Of a stretch of 14,909 nucleotides of DNA, positions 1 through 8,041 are shown piece after piece. This stretch comes from Planctomycetota bacterium (GTDB taxonomy: Bacteria > Planctomycetota > Planctomycetia > Planctomycetales > Planctomycetaceae). How positions within the stretch are numbered: the stretch's first letter is position 1; each line of letters opens with the position of its first letter. The stretch spans positions 1-14,909 of the forward strand of contig QWOR01000144.1 in the NCBI GenBank assembly GCA_003669575.1, in the 5' to 3' direction. The position numbers and the translations under genes were made by a program. Below the pieces are notes generated by a model that saw only the letters and a list, made by a program, of their open reading frames with translations, was not told the origin of the DNA and ran no database searches.

Positions 1-977
1 ATCGACTCCACTTCGGCAGCACTCTTGGCGACAACACGCTGGCCATCGACACTCACCGCGAGAATCTGGTCGCCTTCAAAGACCTGTCCATCTGCTTCAG
101 CGGGGCCACCGGGGATGAGTCCGGTCACTCGCACGGTTTCGCCGTCTTGCGTGACCTGCACGCCCACAGTGTTCACTTCCTTCGACTTGGCCAGGGCAGG
201 GGGCGTCACGCGGTAGAGCCCGCCATACTGGTCACAAACGATCAGACGTCCCTTGGGGTCAACACACATATTGACCCACGAACCCTCTTCTTCCTTCGGA
301 ACCGAATAGAGCAACTCGACGCGGAAGTCTTTCGCGATCTTCAGATTCTCAATTGGCGTTGAGGTCGCACCCCGCATGTTGCCCTGAGCCAGAAGCTTCG
401 CAGCTGTGAGACCCCAGGGACCACCGGTTAGATCAGCGATGACATCAGGCGTCTTCCACCCCTCGCCCTTGAAGTCGGGCTTGTCCCAACCATCGGCTCG
501 CTGAGTGGAGACCTGCCAGCTCTCATCAGTTGCCAGATTCCAGGTCCCGCGGCTCGACTCGAAGACGAGGTTCAGCAGCACACCGGCTGGATTATCGTCG
601 CCGGAATTCTTCGCCTCGATCACGATGGCATGCTTGTCACCAGGAGCCGATTTGGCAAAGGCCTTCGTCACATCCTTAAAACCCGCCTCTGTCCAGCCCT
701 CGTGGCTCAACGCAGGCTGACCATCGATGAACACTGCCATCGCATTATCGACTGCACCATATAAACGAACACGGGAGATCGGCCCCTTGATCGTGAACTC
801 TTTCCGCAGGTAGATCTCAGGGGCGAGCTTGTCGCCAGACTTCAACCAGACCCACTTCGCGGGTGACTGAATCGACATCTGAACAGGCCTGGCCCGCCGC
901 TTGGGAGCCATGACCTTTTCCTCGGCCATTGCCGAGACGGAACAACACACGAACAAAAGCCAAACCATCCAGCGCAC
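1..977 (-). CDS. Secreted planctomycete heme-protein/dehydrogenase-type protein with PDZ-like insert (3' end outside window)
   Basis: The minus-strand frame is open from a GTG at 977 to the window edge, giving 325 codons without a stop. Residues 1-18 look like a signal peptide (hydrophobic core WLLFVCCSVSA, cleavage near AMA-EE), so the protein is probably exported. Residues about 40-175 resemble a galactose-binding jelly-roll: an R-K-E-F strand, an IDG turn, a DVT segment, and IVIEAKN followed by AGVLL. Residues about 215-260 (FRVELLYSVPK, WVNMCVDPKGRLIVCDQYG, LYRVTPP) match my recollection of the propeller start of the large planctomycete heme-binding CxxCH/dehydrogenase proteins. Any heme-binding motif would lie outside the window. 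Residues about 268-325 then read as a PDZ-like domain (VTGLIPGGPAEADGQ, EGDQILAV). GTG is chosen because AGGAG lies 7 bases upstream; ATG at 968 is the alternative. Family assignment is moderately sure; substrate unknown. Confidence 0.75.
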   Translation of the reverse strand, partial: MRWMVWLLFVCCSVSAMAEEKVMAPKRRARPVQMSIQSPAKWVWLKSGDKLAPEIYLRKEFTIKGPISRVRLYGAVDNAMAVFIDGQPALSHEGWTEAGFKDVTKAFAKSAPGDKHAIVIEAKNSGDDNPAGVLLNLVFESSRGTWNLATDESWQVSTQRADGWDKPDFKGEGWKTPDVIADLTGGPWGLTAAKLLAQGNMRGATSTPIENLKIAKDFRVELLYSVPKEEEGSWVNMCVDPKGRLIVCDQYGGLYRVTPPALAKSKEVNTVGVQVTQDGETVRVTGLIPGGPAEADGQVFEGDQILAVSVDGQRVVAKSAAEVES

Positions 978-984
978 GTCACTT

Positions 985-989
985 CTCCT
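985..989 (-). promoter_or_regulatory. Shine-Dalgarno AGGAG deciding the GTG start of the left-edge gene
   Basis: AGGAG on the minus strand ends 7 bases before the GTG at 977. This spacing favours GTG over the in-frame ATG at 968. Confidence 0.6.
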
Positions 990-1208
990 GGTGAAAATCC
1001 CTGAGGCCAGCCGGCTGCCGACACCCGTTCGGTTCTGGTCCCTTATCCTATCAAAGCACAGTGATCGGTCGAGGGAGACGGTATTTCCCGTGCCATCACA
1101 AAAGAGAGCGGCTGGCGTCTCCCAGACGATGGACGATACGTCTCTGTAACGCCGCAGCTTGAAGAGCATGCGTGAAAGCAAACTAACCAGAGAGACTGTT
1201 GGACTCCT

Positions 1209-1228
1209 CGGCAGGCTCACGCCTGCCG
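1209..1228. repeat. Perfect 8-bp palindrome with 4-base loop in divergent intergenic region
   Basis: Arms CGGCAGGC and GCCTGCCG enclose the loop TCAC. It lies in the 281-base gap between two divergent genes, 30 bases before the ATG at 1259. No T-run follows on either strand, so an intrinsic terminator is unlikely. I recall similar GGCAGGC-type palindromes being common in planctomycete intergenic DNA, but cannot verify that here. The rest of the gap (978-1208) shows no gene or clear promoter. Confidence 0.6.
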
Positions 1229-1258
1229 CTCTCGATGGACGACCAAGACTAAGTCGAA

Positions 1259-1975
1259 ATGGAAAACTCAGCGAACCCAGGAAACAATGAGTTTGTTACC
1301 CTTCGATCGACAAACAGACCTCCACATCCCTCAGCGGCACGCCTCATGTCTTCATCTCGCAAGCTGATGTGGCTGCTGCTGGTCGCCACACTCGTGGCCA
1401 CGGCGGCATCGTTCTGGGAGGCTCCCTATCCCTCGGAGCTTCGACTCCAGCACGTCCCCACTGTCATTGGACTGGTGGCCCTGGGAGTCGTGGCGGAACG
1501 GGGTGCGTTGTCCACGGCATCGATCGTATGTCTGCTCGCGTTTATCTGGCTGCATCTGATCGGGGCTCGTTGGATCTACTCGTTTGTCCCGTATGACCAG
1601 TGGTGCGAACAGCTGTGCGGGATGTCGCTCTCAGAGGTCTTTGGATGGAAACGGAACCATTACGATCGACTGGTTCATCTGGCGTCGGGAGTCCTGTTCG
1701 TGCCGCCCGCATGGGAGTTGATCCAACAGCAAGGGCTCACAAACCGCTGGTGGACAGCGGGACTTTCGATCTCGATCGTCCTCGCCGTTGGAGCCATCTA
1801 CGAGATCGTCGAGTGGGCCATCGCCATGCTCTTTGCCCCTCACTATGCCGAGTCCTATAACGGTCAGCAGGGCGATCTCTGGGACCCGCAGAAGGACCTG
1901 GCACTCGCGGGAATTGGAGCGATCTTCTGCGCGATACTTCTCGTCATGGTCAGACGAGCGAGTCCGCTCAAGTAG
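1259..1975 (+). CDS. DUF2238/YjdF-like integral membrane protein
   Basis: This is a 238-residue polytopic membrane protein of the DUF2238 (YjdF) family, whose function is unknown. Hydrophobic segments lie at about residues 37-53, 66-80, 84-101, 139-155, 168-190 and 213-232. The family signature is clear: H-Y-D-R-L-V-H at 134-140 leading into a membrane helix, GAIYEIVEW at 178-186, and the loop QQGDLWDPQKDL at 203-214. The start is uncertain. ATG 1259 gives a 30-residue polar N-terminal extension, while ATG 1349 (MSSSRKLM) would begin just before the first helix; neither has a convincing ribosome binding site. The gene appears monocistronic: a divergent gene lies upstream, and the next gene is convergent with only 22 bases between the stop codons. 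Role in the membrane cannot be inferred from context. Confidence 0.85.
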   Translation: MENSANPGNNEFVTLRSTNRPPHPSAARLMSSSRKLMWLLLVATLVATAASFWEAPYPSELRLQHVPTVIGLVALGVVAERGALSTASIVCLLAFIWLHLIGARWIYSFVPYDQWCEQLCGMSLSEVFGWKRNHYDRLVHLASGVLFVPPAWELIQQQGLTNRWWTAGLSISIVLAVGAIYEIVEWAIAMLFAPHYAESYNGQQGDLWDPQKDLALAGIGAIFCAILLVMVRRASPLK

Positions 1976-1997
1976 AGCATTGGCCGAGCAGGGGACG

Positions 1998-3998
1998 CTA
2001 CTGCGCCTTTGCCCGAATATTCAGTCTGCCATACTTCGGGATCAGCGACTCACCACCGCTGCGGATGTATTCCCACTGGCCATCCCCGTTGAGATCGAGC
2101 AACCGTTCCTCAATGGAAATTGGAGGCAAGACTGCTCCGGTGTGTTCGAGGGCAATTCGATCCTTAGCTGGACGATAGGCATAAGTCCGAAAGTCGTCGC
2201 CTTGCTGGGTCCCCACTAACACGAGCCGTTCTCCATTACCCAGTAAATCGAGTGACTGCAGTTGGCCATGCAGATTGATGAAATCCGGGTGAACATGGCC
2301 GACTGTTTCAAGACGTGCGACCGGTGAGAGAATCGGCGTGTGATCCGCAGCCTCACCACGATTGAGGACGTAATAGATCCCGCTGCCTGGCCGTGGGTCA
2401 CCGAATCCATAGGTCGCGCCAGCCAGTACTAGATCGAGCCGATCATCGTGATTGAGATCGATGGGAGCAGCAACGACACGATGGTGTATGCGGATGACTT
2501 CTCCGTTTGAGTCACGCAGCGGCCCAAACGAGCGAAACTCGAACCGACCATTCTCCCCCAGCGGACGTTCCAATCGGAGCAGGTGCAACCAGCCCTTGTC
2601 GGTTCCCGCAACAAGATGCTGTTGTCCACTGCCGTCGTAGTCCCAAAGCGCCGCCCGATGGAAGCCCCATTTGGTCAGGTGCTGAGCGTCGGTATCTCCA
2701 TCGACGCGAAAGATTCCGTTCTGATCGAACAGGGGAGATCGCTCGGACGAGAGCTGAGGTACGCCGTTCGCTACCAGCAGTTCGCGGAATGACCACTGCG
2801 AGTCGTTCTCCAGCAGATACCGTCGTCCCTCAGGCGTCTTCAGTACTTCAGTAAAGTTATACCCCCGCGTCGGGACATCACGTCCGCTCACCCAGCGATC
2901 GAACCGGAATTGCGGCTTCGGCCCGGGGACTTTCAGGTTCCGGCATATCGCCAGATCACAGCCGCGAGATAGCAGCAGATCAGTATCTTCACCGTCTCCG
3001 ATCACCGCCAGTACACCGTGATAGTTATATGCGTCGTACCCATCATCAGGCAGTCCCTCGATCGTCACCTCACCCAGATCCCGGAAGACGGGTTCCCCAT
3101 CGGCGCCCGACTTAACCCGCTGCAGGTAACGAAACTCATTCCCCACCATCCCACACAACACCAGAAGATCATCGGAGCGAGTCTGACCGTTGCGATACAT
3201 CACCGGTCGAGATGCTCCCCCGGGGTACCGATGCTGGAACTCCTGAGCCTGCCCCAGAAGCAGAGTCACGCCGTGTTCATCAGCGAGCAGCGACTTCGGC
3301 CGGGCGAACTCCTGTCCACTCCGTTTCCGGTACCGCTGCCCGGAATACTCGGGCAGGCCCTCTTTCACGCCAACCTGCGGCATGTACCACAGTTCGCCTC
3401 CCCAATCCCCGAAGATCAATCCGTCACACTGCTTGTCAGCGGTGCGATAGATCGTGGGGTAGGTGTAGTTAAAGCCCTCTGGCCAGATCGCCTCGGGATT
3501 GGGCGACAGCCGGTACTTCGGATTCACAAAGGGAATGTTGAAGGGAATGCCGTCCGCAGAGAGGAGTGGCTTCTGAGCGACTTCCAATCGGATGTTCGGA
3601 AACTCTCCTACTCGCTTCAGGAGCGAGACGTTTCCCTGCCGGTCGGTGCCGACCACTTCCTGATGTCCATCTCCGTCCCAATCAACTGGCTCGACCATCA
3701 GCACGACATGCCCCAGTTGATCGCACAGGCGAATCGGCTCCCCAATCGTATGGAGATCCCGTGACGGATAGAGGTACACGCCGTCCCACAAACGCGCGAT
3801 CAACAGATCCGTCGCATCAGGAGCTGACCAGGAAACTACATCGACGCTGACGATCGTCCCGAACGACATCCGCCCTTCATTGGTTCGCAACTCGGTCAGC
3901 GGACCGATTTCAAACTCCGTCTGAGCGAAACAACACTGACCTCCCGCACAGACAACAATGGCCAGCACAAGAACTCGCAGGAAGTGGGAGACACTCAT
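1998..3998 (-). CDS. Secreted FG-GAP/VCBS-type beta-propeller protein
   Basis: The 666-residue product starts with a signal peptide (RVLVLAIVVCAGG core, probable cleavage after CCFA near residue 25), so it is probably exported. It carries scattered FG-GAP/VCBS-like blades with calcium-binding-type acidic loops: DWDGDGHQE (106-114), DYDGSGQQH (453-461), DLNHDDRLD (514-522) and DLNGDGQWE (635-643). Each is followed by a beta-strand such as VVGTDRQG or HLVAGTDKGW. No catalytic motif, membrane anchor or sorting signal is visible. Proteins of this type are plentiful in planctomycetes and usually have no assigned function; binding of a polymer or partner is a guess. A GAGG lies 10 bases before ATG 3998. 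The gene stands alone, with a convergent neighbour on its 3' side and 89 bases separating it from the small membrane protein gene upstream. Confidence 0.85.
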   Translation of the reverse strand: MSVSHFLRVLVLAIVVCAGGQCCFAQTEFEIGPLTELRTNEGRMSFGTIVSVDVVSWSAPDATDLLIARLWDGVYLYPSRDLHTIGEPIRLCDQLGHVVLMVEPVDWDGDGHQEVVGTDRQGNVSLLKRVGEFPNIRLEVAQKPLLSADGIPFNIPFVNPKYRLSPNPEAIWPEGFNYTYPTIYRTADKQCDGLIFGDWGGELWYMPQVGVKEGLPEYSGQRYRKRSGQEFARPKSLLADEHGVTLLLGQAQEFQHRYPGGASRPVMYRNGQTRSDDLLVLCGMVGNEFRYLQRVKSGADGEPVFRDLGEVTIEGLPDDGYDAYNYHGVLAVIGDGEDTDLLLSRGCDLAICRNLKVPGPKPQFRFDRWVSGRDVPTRGYNFTEVLKTPEGRRYLLENDSQWSFRELLVANGVPQLSSERSPLFDQNGIFRVDGDTDAQHLTKWGFHRAALWDYDGSGQQHLVAGTDKGWLHLLRLERPLGENGRFEFRSFGPLRDSNGEVIRIHHRVVAAPIDLNHDDRLDLVLAGATYGFGDPRPGSGIYYVLNRGEAADHTPILSPVARLETVGHVHPDFINLHGQLQSLDLLGNGERLVLVGTQQGDDFRTYAYRPAKDRIALEHTGAVLPPISIEERLLDLNGDGQWEYIRSGGESLIPKYGRLNIRAKAQ

Positions 3999-4087
3999 CG
4001 CGGGATATCCTCAAAGTCTGTATCGAACGGACAGCCAGCTAGGCCTCATTCCGAAAGGACGTATCTCAGCATCTCCCAGCCCGGGGC

Positions 4088-4309
4088 TTAGGCTTTGCGT
4101 TCTGGCTCCTGGACAATCACTTCGGGATCTTTGCGTTTGCGGAGGTTGGCCAGGATGACTGTGACCAGCCCCAGCAGGATCTCGTCGGCAAACGGAATGA
4201 CATCAAGGGTGAACATGTCGATAACAAACAAGCTTCCGGTGATCGCCAGCAGGATCGGAAACCGCAGCTTCGTGGCCTGCTTCTCAACAACTCTCTTCGG
4301 ACTGAACAT
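4088..4309 (-). CDS. Small DUF6116-like membrane protein (73 aa)
   Basis: A short protein with two hydrophobic stretches, about residues 16-31 (LRFPILLAITGSLFVIDMF) and 38-55 (IPFADEILLGLVTVILANL), followed by a basic/acidic tail (RKRKDPE). The LRFP...D...IPFADEILLG pattern fits the DUF6116 family as I remember it; the function of that family is unknown. GGAAG lies 7 bases before ATG 4309. It starts 30 bases after the stop of the APC-type permease on the same strand, so the two are probably cotranscribed and the small protein may sit in the same membrane. The family name is moderately sure; the coding call is firmer because of the ribosome binding site and membrane-protein composition. Confidence 0.75.
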   Translation of the reverse strand: MFSPKRVVEKQATKLRFPILLAITGSLFVIDMFTLDVIPFADEILLGLVTVILANLRKRKDPEVIVQEPERKA

Positions 4310-4339
4310 GAGAAAACTTCCAGACTAGCTGCGGAGCAC

Positions 4340-6421
4340 TTAACCCACGATCACGCGAGGTTGCTTGGTGGGATCGGGCTGGGCCTTGCGGATCAGCTCA
4401 CGCACCATCCACGGCACATTACCTTCTCCGAACAGCACGAAGCTGATGTTGGCCGACAGTGGACTTTCGTTCGACCAGCCGAAGTGAATCTCCGGGGGGT
4501 ACCCGGTTTTCGACAACTCAAGCCCCACAGCTGCAATGACGTGGGGGATCGACGAGACCTTCTGGAAACGCAGGATGATGCGTCCACCTTCCTGAATGAC
4601 TTCGACTTCGGGCGATTGCCAGAACTCGCTGACATCTCCGCGTTCGACTTCCAGAAAGACAATCGGATCATCGGGGGTCAGGTGGTGTTCCTGCCGGATA
4701 CTGGCTTCCTTCTCGGCCAGATCGCGGCCTCCGGGACGGTGCGGCACAAGGATGGGAAATTCCAGATGTCGCATACTGTCCCACAGGAAATGCGACTCAT
4801 CATCCTTGTAGCGGAATCCCGTAAACCGCAGCTCAGTGCTGCGCATCGTTCGCGACCAGATTGACGACGCAATAATCGCGATGATAAAGAAACTGGCGAT
4901 CTTGATTCCGCCCGGCCGCTCGATGATGACGGCAACGGTCGTGTACAGGAACAGCACCCCAATCATCGAGTAAGCCCACGGCCAGCGATTAAACCACGAA
5001 CCCGTCCTCTCGTTATAGGTCTCAATCACGGTGGCAATGGCGGCACTCGACATCAGAACCAGCACGCCCGTCGCATAAGCTGCTCCCTGAGCAACGACAT
5101 CCGCGTCAAAAATCCATGTCACAACCAGATTGATCACGGTAAACAACATGACCAGTGGTCGTGTCGCTGACGCCCACTCTGGAGCCATCCCGTACCGGGG
5201 CAGATATTGCGGCACCAGATTGAGCAATCCTGCCATCGCACTCGCACCGGCAAACCACAGAATCACCACCGTGCTGATGTCGTAGATCGTCCCGAACTCT
5301 TCGCCAAATATGGGCGAGATCGGTGTGGGACTCTGGCCGTGGGCGATGTACGCAAGGGCACGGTTTGCCGCCTTGCCAGCTGGATGCATCTTGATCGGAA
5401 TCTCGGTCGCGACTTCGGGAACCACATGAGTCGTACCATCCGCCAGCGATGTATCGACTTCCTCCCCCGGAATCGAAGCCGCAATCAGCTCCTCCGCGGG
5501 GATGAGCGTCACGGTAATGAACGATGATGCGATCAGAAAACAGGACATGATGATTGCGGCTGTGAGCAATAGCTTACGAGTTCCGCGAATTCTTCCAGCT
5601 AGTTGCTCTTCCGGGGTATGGCCTTCCCCCCGGACCAGCGGCATGACTGCGATTCCTGTCTCAAATCCGCTGAGCCCCAGCGCCAGCTTCGGAAAGAACA
5701 GAAAACAGAGCAGGATAATTGTGCCCCAACCGGTCCCGGAAACGGGCACATGCGTCGCGATTCGCCAGTCTCCGGCAGCCACCGCGTTAAACCAGTGGGC
5801 AACCAACTCCGTATGTCCGGCCAGATAACGCAGACACTCCTCGACAAGAATCAGGTTGAGCGTCAGATACACCGCCACAATCACCACGGCGAGACCGATC
5901 ACCTCGGCAAAGCCACGCATGAACGCGGCCCCGAGCATTACCAGCAACATCATCGTGAGCGTCACCTGACTGTGCAAAAACTCAGGCGATTTGTGCCAGA
6001 GCGGGTTGTGGATCAGGTGTTCCGCCGCGTCAGCGGCGGACAGCGTCTTCGTAATCACAAAGTCCGTCGCTGCAAAACCCAGCAGCACGAGAATCAGCAG
6101 TTTCCCGCCCCATCCATGGACGAGCCGCGCCAGCATGGCGATCGACCCTTGCCCGTATGGAGAGGAACTGGCCACATGACTGTAGATCGGCACCGCGCCC
6201 GCCAGCGTGACGAACACCAGAAACAGCGTCGCCAATGGGGACAGTCGGCCCGTCGCTTCAAACGCGATCGAAGGCTGATATCCCAGGGTACTGAAGTAAT
6301 CGACCCCGGTCAGGCACATCACCCAGATCCAGGGACTCGTATGATGAGCGTGCCCGACGGCACCTTCGCCGGGAGTGGAACCGTGACCTGGGGACGGTTC
6401 CGCGGGAGTGGTCGATGACAT
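4340..6421 (-). CDS. APC-superfamily permease (putative amino acid transporter) with cytosolic C-terminal domain
   Basis: The 693-residue product has about 11-12 membrane segments between residues 31 and 523. Signature stretches are DYFSTLGYQPSIAFEATG (41-58), YGQGSIAML (89-97), LLGFAATDFVITKTLSAADA (113-132) and LGLSGFETGIAVMP (248-261). The last resembles the TM6 region of APC-fold carriers. This matches a family commonly annotated as amino acid permease; the real substrate is not shown by sequence. The N-terminal 30 residues are polar and low-complexity. A polar insert of about 70 residues (308-380) separates two helices. Residues about 530-693 form a soluble domain (FPILVPHRPGG, DPIVFLEVERGD, HFGWSNESPL), probably cytosolic. 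The ribosome binding site before ATG 6421 is weak. Downstream, 30 bases away, lies the small DUF6116-like gene. A KUP potassium carrier was considered but its motifs are not evident. Confidence 0.85.
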   Translation of the reverse strand: MSSTTPAEPSPGHGSTPGEGAVGHAHHTSPWIWVMCLTGVDYFSTLGYQPSIAFEATGRLSPLATLFLVFVTLAGAVPIYSHVASSSPYGQGSIAMLARLVHGWGGKLLILVLLGFAATDFVITKTLSAADAAEHLIHNPLWHKSPEFLHSQVTLTMMLLVMLGAAFMRGFAEVIGLAVVIVAVYLTLNLILVEECLRYLAGHTELVAHWFNAVAAGDWRIATHVPVSGTGWGTIILLCFLFFPKLALGLSGFETGIAVMPLVRGEGHTPEEQLAGRIRGTRKLLLTAAIIMSCFLIASSFITVTLIPAEELIAASIPGEEVDTSLADGTTHVVPEVATEIPIKMHPAGKAANRALAYIAHGQSPTPISPIFGEEFGTIYDISTVVILWFAGASAMAGLLNLVPQYLPRYGMAPEWASATRPLVMLFTVINLVVTWIFDADVVAQGAAYATGVLVLMSSAAIATVIETYNERTGSWFNRWPWAYSMIGVLFLYTTVAVIIERPGGIKIASFFIIAIIASSIWSRTMRSTELRFTGFRYKDDESHFLWDSMRHLEFPILVPHRPGGRDLAEKEASIRQEHHLTPDDPIVFLEVERGDVSEFWQSPEVEVIQEGGRIILRFQKVSSIPHVIAAVGLELSKTGYPPEIHFGWSNESPLSANISFVLFGEGNVPWMVRELIRKAQPDPTKQPRVIVG

Positions 6422-6829
6422 TGAAGAACCAGAAAACAGACAGTCGCAAGGGGACAGACGCCGGCGACAACAACAGCGGATCAGGACGAAATCAGCAGCT
6501 GCCAGATCACCTCAGCTACGAACAAGATGCAGATTTACGGATTGTCATCAAAGCCCGGTGAGAGAGCCACCCCAACATCTGCACACGCGACCACTAGTCA
6601 TTTGAAAGAGACTTCTGCCAGAAAATCGTACGGTTTGCCCCCCTGAGGTCCCGCGTGGTGCGAGTCAACAACTCGACGGTCCCACCGGGATCAGCTCCCC
6701 ATTCTGCTCGATATTGACTGATCCTGCTTCTTAACGATGGTTGCCGCTCGCGGAGAATTGGAGATCGACAGGTTGATCGGTCTCTTAAGGTTTTGGCCGC
6801 TCTTCAAATGACTCTCGACATCCGCCTAA
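6422..6829. other. 408-base intergenic region with one structured element
   Basis: No plausible gene was found on either strand. The region is the 5' side of the permease gene and the 3' side of the small membrane protein gene. The only clear structure is the compound hairpin at 6649-6690, listed separately. On the minus strand I looked for riboswitch classes that accompany transporters (ydaO/c-di-AMP, ykoK, yybP-ykoY) and found no convincing match. Confidence 0.5.
6649..6690. repeat. Compound hairpin in permease leader region
   Basis: Nested complementary arms are present: TCCCG (6649-6653) with CGGGA (6686-6690), GTGG (6655-6658) with CCAC (6682-6685), and CGAGT (6661-6665) with ACTCG (6671-6675) around the loop CAACA. 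They are separated by an asymmetric internal loop. No T-run follows on either strand, so this is not a classic intrinsic terminator. It could be an RNA element in the permease leader or a processed transcript end. Confidence 0.5.
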
Positions 6830-7060
6830 TCATTGTGCTCTAGGCTTTAACTCAATTTCGCGAAGCTTGGGGACCGCGTCTGGTGACTCGGGCTGAGGTC
6901 GAACCAACCACGCCCAGTGCCGCCCCTGCGACGCCCAGTGAATGCTGTACAGCATGAATGCCAGCACCACGAGGAGAAATATCAAACGCCCCTTCTGACC
7001 ACCGGGACTCAAGAGCGGATCTGGCTGATGTACTCGTCCAGTTCGCATTCCACGACCCAA
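6830..7060 (-). CDS. Small single-pass membrane protein (76 aa)
   Basis: The frame reads PDPLLSPGGQKGR followed by one strongly hydrophobic helix (LIFLLVVLAFMLYSIHWAS, about residues 26-44) and a charged proline-rich tail. No domain is recognised; I recall short planctomycete hypothetical proteins with this layout but cannot name a family. The start is TTG 7060 or ATG 7048; a stop at 7066 rules out anything longer, and neither start has a good ribosome binding site. It lies 80 bases downstream of the dapF stop on the same strand and may be carried on the dapF transcript. The overlapping frame 6852-7088 was judged a shadow because its product is neither membrane-like nor domain-like. Real coding is likely but not certain. 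Confidence 0.55.
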   Translation of the reverse strand: MGRGMRTGRVHQPDPLLSPGGQKGRLIFLLVVLAFMLYSIHWASQGRHWAWLVRPQPESPDAVPKLREIELKPRAQ

Positions 7061-7140
7061 TTCTTAAAACACAGTAAAGAGCCCGCACTACAGGGTGGGG
7101 ACCAGCCGCTTCGAGCTCACTCCTCCACTACTCGGCAGCC

Positions 7141-8019
7141 TCACCCCGGCCACACTCCCTGAAACACCTCGGTCGCAGGCCCCGTCATAAACACAGACTC
7201 TTCGTCACCCGGCCACTCCAGTTCCAGGTCTCCACCCGGCAGATGAGCCAGCAGCTTCCGTCCCGTCCGTCCGGTCAGCACACCAGCCACAGCCACTGAA
7301 CACGCCCCGGTCCCGCAGGCCAGCGTTATCCCGCTGCCGCGTTCCCATGTCCGCATCGTCACTTCGGTCGGGCTGTGGACCTGCACAAAGTGAACGTTGA
7401 TCCGGCGCGGAAACACAGCTGCGTTTTCGAGAATTGGCCCGATCGCTGTCAGGGGCACGCGTGACACGTCTTTACAGTACAGCACCACATGCGGGTTCCC
7501 CATGCTGACGCAGGTAATCCGCGGATCGAGCCCGCACTCGGCAAACCACGCTGGCGAATTGGCGACCCACTCTGCAATCGGAAGCGGGGCATCGACCACG
7601 CGCGGCCCGGACAGCGTCGTCGGGATCTCAGCGGCCCCCAGAATTGGCTGGCCCATGTTCACGCGGACGCGCTCGACCTTCCCTTGAACATTCGGAAAGA
7701 CCTGCAGCGTCAGCACCCCGCGACCGGTTTCGATCATCAGCTCCGGCTTGCGGGCGATGCCATGATCATGCACCAGCTTGGCCACGCAGCGGACGCCGTT
7801 GCCGCACATTTCCGACTCGCTGCCGTCGTTGTTGAACATCCGCATGCGGGCATCACCACGCTCGGACGGACAGACGAGAATCATCCCATCGCCGCCGACG
7901 CCGAAGTTCCGGTCGCTAATCTTCCGTGCCAGTTCCGGCAAGTCGGCAGGCAACTTCTCCTCAAACGCGTTGATGTACACGTAATCGTTGCCCGCCCCCT
8001 GCATCTTCGTAAACCGCAT
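7141..8019 (-). CDS. dapF: Diaminopimelate epimerase
   Basis: DapF interconverts LL- and meso-diaminopimelate in the cytosol, the last step before lysine and the source of the peptidoglycan cross-linking residue. From ATG 8019 the protein has 292 residues, normal for the family (about 275-300). Both catalytic cysteines are present: EMCGNGVRC (Cys72) and LACGTGACS (Cys235). Also visible are the N-terminal FTKMQGAGNDY, FGVGGDGMI, NNDGSESE, MGNPH (about 173-177) and ERGSGIT. The start at ATG 8019 is preferred over the adjacent GTG 8022 because AGGAG then sits 5 bases upstream instead of 2. pgi lies 148 bases upstream on the same strand; the two are not functionally linked but may share transcription. 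The leader contains a hairpin and a possible 9-codon minicistron. The identification is very secure. Confidence 0.97.
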   Translation of the reverse strand: MRFTKMQGAGNDYVYINAFEEKLPADLPELARKISDRNFGVGGDGMILVCPSERGDARMRMFNNDGSESEMCGNGVRCVAKLVHDHGIARKPELMIETGRGVLTLQVFPNVQGKVERVRVNMGQPILGAAEIPTTLSGPRVVDAPLPIAEWVANSPAWFAECGLDPRITCVSMGNPHVVLYCKDVSRVPLTAIGPILENAAVFPRRINVHFVQVHSPTEVTMRTWERGSGITLACGTGACSVAVAGVLTGRTGRKLLAHLPGGDLELEWPGDEESVFMTGPATEVFQGVWPG

Positions 8020-8024
8020 CACAG

Positions 8025-8029
8025 CTCCT
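8025..8029 (-). promoter_or_regulatory. Shine-Dalgarno AGGAG deciding the dapF start
   Basis: AGGAG on the minus strand lies 5 bases before ATG 8019 and only 2 before GTG 8022, so ATG 8019 is preferred. Confidence 0.7.
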
Positions 8030-8041
8030 CACCTCGCCACC

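Noticed and set aside
5603..6418. Long open frame (271 codons) on the plus strand opposite the permease
   Set aside because: It is composition-driven antisense of a clear membrane transporter gene; its product is rich in Arg, His and Gln with no domain pattern. The same applies to plus-strand frames at 3018-3764, 7489-8070 and 8435-9133.
4340..6421. KUP-type potassium transporter
   Set aside because: Length and a C-terminal soluble domain are similar, but the sequence segments fit the APC amino-acid-permease-like family better.
6422..6829. Riboswitch (c-di-AMP, Mg or Mn type) in the permease leader
   Set aside because: Hairpins are present, but none of the conserved core sequences of these classes could be matched.
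6852..7088. Alternative 78-residue minus-strand frame overlapping the small membrane protein gene
   Set aside because: Its product lacks a coherent hydrophobic segment or domain, whereas the 6830-7060 frame has a clean transmembrane helix.
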